This document shows positions 6,862 through 13,376 of a DNA stretch of 13,376 nucleotides, one piece after another. The stretch is from contig UZAE01001435.1 of NCBI GenBank assembly GCA_900617975.1, positions 1 to 13,376 on the forward strand, written 5' to 3'. Position numbers and translations under genes: made by a program. The DNA comes from Rodentolepis nana (Eukaryota; Platyhelminthes; Cestoda; Cyclophyllidea; Hymenolepididae). Below the pieces are notes generated by a model. The model was not told the origin of the DNA and did no database searches. It was given only the letters and a program-made list of their open reading frames with translations. Position 1 is the first letter of the stretch, and every line of letters starts with the position of its first letter.

Positions 6862-8669
6862 TTAGATTTTCTCCTGGCTAATACTTTCATAAGATGGTGG
6901 TGGTTCAATCGGGGCTGTAGGTGGCGAGATTGGAGCCAGAGATGAACTTGTTACATCAGCAGGTTGCTGAAAAGTAAAACAATAAGATAGTTAAGTGACT
7001 GTCTAAAACGCGCGGACATATTCAAACAATAAATGAAACAGAAAGACTTTTAAGAAGTAAAACAACCAGTCCTAGCAACATAGAGACACAAAAATCGCAT
7101 TCCGGTAACTTTCTGTCGATCAATTTCAAGCATTACATGCCTAAAACACATCGTTGACGGGTTGTACAAGGCAAGAATCCAGCCCAAGGTTCAAGCAAAA
7201 TCAACAGAGTTAAAATGAGGACAACCTTTGTAGTACTGCATGACTCAAATGTATTTCAGTGAATGAAATGGCAGGTCATTAATAGAGAGCCCCAATTTCC
7301 AAATAATATATAATGCCTGCCTAAACTTTCTTTTTCATAAACAGAAACTTCGCTCTCTTTGAAAGCAACATGATAGAGCTGAAGTAAAATAAAAAACAAT
7401 AGCTGGTGAAAGCAGATAGATAAGACATAAAAGCACACCGAATATCAGATCAGATTAAATGTTAAATAGAATAAAGAGAATGACTGGCCACATTAGTTTT
7501 TATCAGAGACACTTCACTGCCAACTAACACGTCGCCTATAAACATAACAAGATCAAAATGACTCACTCAAGAGCGTAAGGATTGAACCTCCGAAAGTTTT
7601 GGCCATGATAGAGCAACCTGTATTTAGTAGGTAACAACAGGGCAATGTGACAAATAGCAAAATGTAGTGACGACTGTTGGGAAATCATTTTAATTCAGGG
7701 CTTAATAATAATTTAGATTAATGAACCCAAATAGATGTAATAGTGGGTATTTAATTTGTCCCTGTACGCAATTTAAGTAATGCTCATAATTCCTAAACGA
7801 AAACTCCAAATAATTTTAGGAAAAGTGCATAATATGAATATAAAAAGTCGAACGTCAGAAACCAAAACCCACAAAAGAAGGAAGAGTAGATCTTAAGCTT
7901 CTAGCGAATGTTCCTTCCAAATAAAACAAAACGTAAATTAACAGTCTAGTTACACTCTAATCTGTATAATTCGATGGGCAACATCTTAATTGAAAGCAAA
8001 TAAAAAGACACCGACGTAAAAACCCATTAAGGGATTACGATAAATTGACATTACAAAATAAAAAGATTTGAATTCGGATGTTCCAATGAAATAAAAAAAT
8101 ATTTACAAAATCACGATGAAGCAGGAAAAAATTTTTATACTCATGATGATGACAAAGTAAAAAACAGAAATGATTAAGAGAAAAGTAATGGACTTTTTTT
8201 AAAATTAAAAACCTGTGAAGAGAGAATGCTAGAGGACTTGTTCACACTTACATTAACGACGACAACCCCAGGTTGGTGTACAGGTGGAGAACTAAGACAG
8301 CAAACGCACGACGCGCTTATGAAAACAGAGATGACCATAATACAGCCCAAAATAATAAGTATGTATCCAAGTACTCTCCTAGGAAATAATAAAAACGATA
8401 AGTTCACAATTATATGAATGGTTTCTACATAAAGAGAAAATTTACAGAAATTCATTGTCCGGGGGCTCCGGAATACCGATCCATTCCTTAAAGTCATCAA
8501 ATCTCTCTTTTCTGAAGTTATAAACGAGAAGCCCGCCAGCAACAGTAAAAATAATTGCCAATATAATACTTATAGACAAACAACACCAGCAGTAACAAAG
8601 GCTGCATTCATCACAACAACTTTTACGTAGCCTAACGGGTGGAACATAAAGCTGCTGATATGTGGACAT
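6862..8669 (-). CDS. Two-pass membrane protein with PPxY tail, three coding exons
   Basis: Coding exons are 8669-8446, 8378-8252 and 6966-6862, giving 456 bases and 151 residues. Introns are 8445-8379 (GTAAAT...CCTAG) and 8251-6967 (GTAAGT...TTCAG). The phases fit: exon one leaves CT, completed by the first G of exon two, and exon two ends on a whole codon. Residues 1-17 include YQQL. Residues 18-30 hold seven cysteines (CCDECSLCYCWCC), probably a metal-binding or palmitoylated juxtamembrane patch. Membrane segments lie at about 31-51 and 77-98, joined by an acidic loop with FDDFKEW. C99, C101 and C102 follow the second segment. The tail (104-151) is rich in proline and ends PPPSYESISQEKI, where PPSY (140-143) overlaps YESI (143-146). 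Known PPxY motifs bind WW domains of Nedd4-type ubiquitin ligases, and YxxPhi motifs bind clathrin adaptors, so a both-ends-cytosolic endosomal or plasma-membrane adaptor is inferred. I cannot assign a family. LAPTM-like or NDFIP-like proteins share the tail idea but not the layout. The frame stays open upstream of Met1, so more N-terminal sequence is possible. Confidence 0.72.
6967..8251 (-). other. 1285-bp phase-0 intron separating the PPxY tail exon
   Basis: The donor is AAT|GTAAGT and the acceptor TTTTACTTTTCAG|CAACCT. The interior is AT-rich with no other exon that I can support. If the donor is skipped, the frame runs on for 25 codons to a stop at about 8174-8176 and gives a tail without PPxY or YxxPhi. 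The 60-codon minus-strand frame at 7438-7256 lacks convincing splice borders. Confidence 0.65.
8379..8445 (-). other. 67-bp intron whose donor forms a stop codon
   Basis: The intron starts GTAAATTTTC and ends TTATTTCCTAG with a T-rich tract before the acceptor. Unspliced, the message reads CTG TAA across the donor, so retention ends the protein at residue 75 just after the first membrane segment and loop. Spliced, the same Leu codon is restored (CT plus G). The very short length suits intron definition, common in small invertebrate introns. Confidence 0.7.
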
Positions 8670-8686
8670 GTAGATGCTCACGACCA
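8670..8686 (-). other. 5' untranslated part of the first coding exon
   Basis: A pyrimidine-rich tract ending TTTTTGTCTTAG precedes 8686 and looks like a good 3' splice site, so the exon carrying the start codon would begin here with about 17 untranslated bases. The ATG at 8669 lacks a purine at -3. Because the frame is open through this piece, it could instead be coding and continue an upstream exon that ends in phase 1. Confidence 0.45.
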
Positions 8687-8964
8687 CTAAGACAAAAATG
8701 ACAAAGGACAAATCGGTGCGGAGTATGGTTATTCGGTTAAATAGTTTATTAATATAAACAAACCAAAAGCATTTTGGGCATATTTTCAAATCTACAGTTA
8801 ATTTTTTTACAAAGGTGAATAAATGCCATCATTTAACTTTGCAAGTATTTCCTTGCTTAGATCATTTGTTTTTTGACAATACCTAGTTTTTGGGAAGTAC
8901 TTCAAGAATATCATAAGAATCTAATTTCCAATTATCAAAAAATTACTTTGATACAAATACTTAC

Positions 8965-9018
8965 ACTACATTATGCATCTAATTTAACATCTTTGCTCAG
9001 AATTTAAAGCTATTTATA
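8965..9018 (-). promoter_or_regulatory. Possible promoter and non-coding first exon of the membrane-protein gene
   Basis: On the minus strand, TATAAATA (9018-9011) lies about 45 bases before a strong 5' splice site, GTAGT|GTAAGTATT, with the exon edge at 8965. If transcription began about 30 bases after the TATA box, the first exon would be short and non-coding. Splicing to the acceptor at 8687 would remove a 278-bp intron. This rests on motif placement alone, and TATA-like words are frequent in AT-rich DNA. Confidence 0.28.
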
Positions 9019-11204
9019 TAAATGAGTAAAGACAACTTGCGGTGGTTTTTAATTTATTGTAAGCTTCCATTGCTCCAAATAAATAGTGATTCATCGATAT
9101 ATAATTGAGGTGATGTAATGGAATTCTTTTTGGCATTTCGAATACTACATGGGTTTATACTTTTTGTGGCTGTTTCAAAGTATTCAGGTAATCATTTGTG
9201 ATTCACATGATCCAATCTAGCTTTACTTTGTCTTGATATTGTTTCAACGATTTGATCTTTTTACTAGACGAAATAATTTATATATTTGATCCATGTTTCT
9301 CCATTAAAGGTTACTTATTTTAATGTTATTCTATTGAACTTTCTTCCAATTGATTTAAGACAGCAGATAAAAATAAATGCCTGGAAAACAAAACAATGAT
9401 TCATCATCATCCCTATCTTACTGCGTTTGAACACAGATATGATTCGCTTATTAGTAAAATTGGATTTCTTTCCGAGCCGCCTTCGGGTTAGTCTTTTAAA
9501 ACTTGTGGCTGCATATTGACATATCATTCCGCATCATTTCACCTTTTTTATGTCTTTAAAAAGTATTCGGAAAAACATTGGGAATATATCACTAACTCCT
9601 CCTAACTGTTTCCATCATTCATAGCTCTCACGGCATTTTGCACAAATATATAAATAAGTCATGTTATTACTTCATTACAGGACATTTTATTGTTTTACTA
9701 GAGGTAGTAGAGGGGTCTAAACATGATTGTCATACTTGGATATATTAGCATACAATGCTTGTTTGGGTAATTAATTATCCTCACTTTAGCCATAACTCCT
9801 CCCACATTTTGTAACTTCGTATAATGCATACAGAGACAGGTATTGTGCCACATTAGTTTCCTGGCATCTTATCAAATTACTCTAAGTTTGACAAATCGTT
9901 TGCAAGTGGTCCGATGTTAAATAAAGCGCTCCGAAGTCCAAAAGATTATCAAAGTATTCATGTGGGAGAATTATATATCATTATAATCGTATTGCTTAGT
10001 GATGTTATTTGGCCCATTTAATACATATTTCAGTGGATCACTTGATCTTAAATTTTCATGGTAATAAATATCTTTTTGCCTTATGGATTTATCAAAAAAT
10101 GTAAATTTTGTCTAAAGACAGGAGAATACATTTACCATCTGATTTATTTTTCTCAATGAAGTTTATTTACTATATGAGTTCCTGATCAAATGTACCCAAA
10201 GTCCGCTTGTTTGTGCTCACATAAAACACCTTTAATTAGAATCTCAGCGCATGCTTTGAACGCAATTTGTGAAATGAATTATAAATAAACTGAGATTATT
10301 AGAGAAATATTTGATTTAAATGGAGTAACTTAGGAGAAAATTCGAAGAAAATATTAAATATGCATTTATTAGCAAAAACTTAACAAAGAAGAATTATATT
10401 TGTAACTGAACCGTTGTTGTTTACTTTTAGATAGGATTCAGGAGTTAGAAGGTTTACACCTTCAATTGTTGCAGCAATAAAGTGCGAAAAGTAAAACGCG
10501 ACCGTTATCCATGTTAAATCCCATTACTTTAAACCCAGAGTTGTGTTCCTTGAACTTGACTGGAGTTTGATCTTCGGATCAATTATGAGTACATTTCCGT
10601 GTCAAACAATGTCATTTACTTGCAAGAGGTTTAACTTATTCGGGCAATTAATGCCCTGGAGTACACAATCACATGTGCGCTCTAACATTCTGCAAATTGT
10701 GGCTCGAGCAATCAATAACCCAATTTCTTTACAGAGCCGGCTTACCCAAAAGCGTATTTAATGACTAAGCTCTGTGACAGTGACAACATAATCAGAATCA
10801 CCACAACCTTAAAAAAACTCGGCCTTCGTTTTGTTGCGTAGCTAATTCCGGGAGGTATTCCATATTTAGGATAAATCAAGGCTTATTTGTGTAGCAATCC
10901 GCCACATTACTCATCATTATTTGCACAAATCTAGTCCGAGGTGTGGGACGCCTTGCGTTTTAAGTATCTTGAGATCAAACCTGTGCAATACAAATCGAAA
11001 TTATACTCAAGGTTGTCAATATGCAAGTGCTTGCAAGTGCTCCCAAAACATAAATAAAATACAAAATTTCAAATAATTGAATGGAGGAGGTGACTCCACT
11101 ACCTCAAACTGAGAGTACGTGACTGAGAAATTGTGTGTGGGAAAGGTGAAATAAGGTCCTCTTAGGGAGGTTGTTTGTTTTAACAGCTCTAGTTCGTTGA
11201 AAAT

Positions 11205-11214
11205 GGGGGGGGGG
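11205..11214 (+). repeat. G10 homopolymer run
   Basis: Ten consecutive G about 55 bp before the G-quadruplex motif at 11270, in a locally G-rich patch of otherwise AT-rich DNA. Confidence 0.85.
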
Positions 11215-11269
11215 CAGGATATTAGGGTTAATAGGCGTTTCACACACAGACTGCAAAGTCACATGAGTA

Positions 11270-11291
11270 GGGGGTGGGGGCGGGGGTGGGG
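11270..11291 (+). other. G-quadruplex motif with single-base loops
   Basis: The pattern is G5-T-G5-C-G5-T-G4, four guanine tracts separated by single bases. Tracts of this length with one-base loops are known to favour very stable parallel quadruplexes. No gene or promoter is visible next to it, so a role is not claimed. Confidence 0.85.
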
Positions 11292-12882
11292 TGAATGAAG
11301 ATGATGCCAAAAGGAACAAAGACTGGAGGGGGTTAAATACTTCAAAAGACTGAACAATTCGCGTTCAATTTTAATGTTGAGTTAAGACTTTTTTGTTTAA
11401 ATCGAATGATTATCACCAGGGCTTCTTTGAAAGACAAGACTTCAAGAAGTTCAGATACTTCCTACTTCTTTTATACTGAATTCTCCACACCCTCCCCCTC
11501 TAACGCCTTGCTAATTTAGTATCTGTCAACACAAGACTTGCCTGATCAAACAATAGGCTATTTACTTAGTTGTGTAGTGCGATGCAAATCACTCTTAACA
11601 GAAACCATTTAATTGACTCAATTTTATAAATGATCTGAGAGCACCGTGTTCTGGTATTGAGATCGTGGGTGGCTGTAAACGGGAGAAACAATCCATACGT
11701 TATGAGCTGAGAATGAGGTGAGGACATGAAACAGGACTATTTAAATTTTAAGCTGACGAGGTGAGTTAAAGTAGGCCAACTCATCTGTGGTAGTCTAAGC
11801 ATACACTCAAATTGACCAGAAAGTTGGAAAAATAGGTTGGAGGAGATTTAACGCGGCAATGCGTCTTGATATCGCTCTGGGTGTTTCGACAGACAGAACG
11901 ATGTATGCGTGACGATATGGACCTTGGTAACAACTTGATCTAACCACAGATCATTGATGAACTCGTTGAGAGTATGAAAGGCATAAATTTAAGTTCAACT
12001 TATAAAGGCTAATAAGAATTAAATTGAAATTACGCTAATTGAATTTGAATACGCTGATCTAAGATATACTTAACATAACAGAATAAATGCAATAATACTA
12101 TGAAAGACAATTTGAAATAGAGATTTAAAGATTGAAAAATGTATAGAAACCAGCCGGTCCAGTTTCTCTATACCAGTTGATCATCACTGAACAAAGAGTC
12201 AAGTGTTTCTCCTTATCTCATTTCACCACCCCTCCCTCTACCACAAAACTGCTCGTCGGCGACCAGTACTGATACCTCAATAAGCAAATCGTCTTATCTA
12301 CCTTATGGCATTCTCATATTTGAAATTTATTATTCCAAGCAATTGGAGTCAAGGCTTACTATAAAACCTTTTTTTCTAAAAGTAAACATAGATGGCACGG
12401 TATTTTAATTTCTCCAAAAAAAAGAATTGGGCAAATGAAGCGGAAAAAAATTGTAGTGAACAATTTTTTTTCAGAAAGCTCAAATTTCAGTGGCAGCAGT
12501 AGGAGATATCTCCTTTCAAATGAAATTCGAAACACACTGCTGCAGAAGGAAGTGCGCGCATTAACTCATTACGCCGCGAATTTAATCTTTTCCTTTTTTC
12601 AGCACGAAACAAACAAGAAAAAATAATTTAAATCCTCTTTTTTAAACTTGGAGATAAATAAATGAATATAATTAGGTTGTTTTTCAAGTTTATTTTTATT
12701 TTAAAGTGTTTAAATCATTGAAATTAAAGCATGAAATTTATATTTTTGTATCAAATCGACAGTCATGCTTTCCAATCATTTTTTGCATAAAATTGTTCTC
12801 AACATACTAGATGAGCATTTAAATGTTAATTTGACTAGGTTAATGTAAGTTAGTAGTCTGTATTATCTGAGTCCTATAAACC

Positions 12883-12886
12883 CAGT
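12883..12886 (+). repeat. Left target-site duplication of LTR copy 2 (CAGT)
   Basis: CAGT directly before the TG of the LTR, identical to 13215-13218 directly after its terminal CA. Confidence 0.65.
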
Positions 12887-13214
12887 TGTGGGACACGTTA
12901 TCGCTCTGTGCGTCATCGTATGCCAGGATTGGGAGGTGCGGCCGTACAACTCTGTGTGCAGCGACCGTACAAACAGTGACCAATCATCAACCTCTGTTTA
13001 ACCTAATCCCCCATCCTGATCATGAGTAGCTCCCTGCGTGTACACACTTGATCCCCAATACCCGTACTGAATAAACGTGCTCCGTGCTACACGTCTGTTT
13101 CCTTTATAGCTGGGCTATAGCTTGGCTGGTTCTGGGGGTCTAGCTAGATGTAGGAGGATCTGCCATAGAGATTTCTGAGTCAGTCAAGCTTTAATAAAGT
13201 AGCGATCCGCTGCA
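12887..13214 (+). mobile_element. Solo LTR of a probable Gypsy-type retrotransposon (copy 2)
   Basis: The 328-bp segment begins TGTGGGACACG and ends CCGCTGCA, and is flanked on both sides by CAGT. It aligns with 290-668 over its length, lacks the 45-bp duplication found there, and has AATAAA at 13070-13075 followed by CGTGCTCCGTGC. Matching duplications right at the two ends of a single LTR indicate recombination between the two LTRs of one insertion, which removed the internal genes. That it is not the 3' LTR of an element starting at 290 follows from these flanks and from the absence of gag and pol sequence between. Confidence 0.8.
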
Positions 13215-13218
13215 CAGT
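13215..13218 (+). repeat. Right target-site duplication of LTR copy 2 (CAGT)
   Basis: CAGT directly after the terminal CA of the LTR, matching 12883-12886. A 4-bp duplication is within the 4-6 bp range usual for LTR retrotransposons. Confidence 0.65.
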
Positions 13219-13376
13219 CAAGTTCCACTCGAACCTTCAAAGTAGATCACATTGGTGTGTGTTAATTTATGAACAGTATTTTTAAGTTATCATAGAAAAA
13301 AGGTTACTAATTTCAATAGAAAATATAATTACAGCACCTATGCTAATTTAGTCATCGATTTTCAAAACTCAATAAG

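Larger units (their letters stand above)
9019..12886. other. Long AT-rich stretch without a supported gene
   Basis: No frame longer than about 75 codons occurs, and none shows a domain or convincing splice borders. The frames at 10543-10761 (plus) and 12435-12626 (plus) look like chance. The latter contains several AT-rich acceptor-like tracts but no matching donor could be paired with it. Structure present includes G-rich tracts at 11205-11291 and a doubled TGCAAGTGCT at 11022-11041. No tRNA-like box pairs were seen. Confidence 0.55.

Noticed and set aside
8174..8542. 122-codon minus-strand frame as one protein
   Set aside because: It overlaps parts of two exons in different frames. Splice sites and phase show that only 8378-8252 of it is coding in that frame.
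12435..12626. 63-codon plus-strand frame with acceptor-like T tracts
   Set aside because: No paired donor or neighbouring exon was found, and T-rich tracts are common in this AT-rich DNA.
290..13214. One 12.9-kb LTR retrotransposon bounded by the two LTRs
   Set aside because: The second LTR has its own CAGT duplication on both sides, the first has no primer-binding site after it, and no gag, protease, reverse transcriptase or integrase frame lies between them.

Overview
The window looks like a piece of an AT-rich invertebrate animal genome, possibly an arthropod or another small-intron metazoan. The evidence is spliceosomal gene structure (GT-AG introns of 67 bp and about 1.3 kb with matching phases), solo long terminal repeats (LTRs), several copies of a short dispersed repeat, long non-coding stretches full of stops, and no ribosome-binding sites, operons or long bacterial-style ORFs. 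The species cannot be named from this sequence.

Layout. Positions 1-668 hold the end of a dispersed repeat (copy A, 1-240) and a solo LTR of about 379 bp (290-668) with an internal tandem duplication. Positions 669-1758 are apparently unique DNA. Positions 1759-3050 hold two more copies of the dispersed repeat in opposite orientations (B at 1759-2293, C at 2719-3040), about 425 bp apart. Copy B carries a recent 205-bp duplication, and copy C is flanked by a perfect 10-bp direct repeat that looks like a target-site duplication. Positions 3051-6254 contain no gene that can be supported. The only convincing gene lies on the minus strand. Its three coding exons (8669-8446, 8378-8252, 6966-6862) join in phase to give a 151-residue protein with two membrane segments, cysteine clusters and a proline-rich tail ending in overlapping PPxY and YxxPhi motifs. 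A possible non-coding first exon with a TATA-like box lies near 8965-9018, and possible poly(A) signals at 6255-6274. Positions 9019-12886 are AT-rich and non-coding as far as can be seen, apart from a strong G-quadruplex-type motif at 11270-11291. Positions 12887-13214 are a second solo LTR of the same family, flanked by the 4-bp direct repeat CAGT.

The two LTRs do not bound one 12-kb retrotransposon. The second has its own target-site duplication, no primer-binding site follows the first, and no gag or pol reading frame lies between them. The gene has no visible functional link to the repeats. The most useful results are the reconstructed gene, including the stop codon formed by its short intron's donor, and the structure of the three-copy repeat family. 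No defence system, CRISPR array, tRNA, rRNA or other system-like gene cluster was seen.
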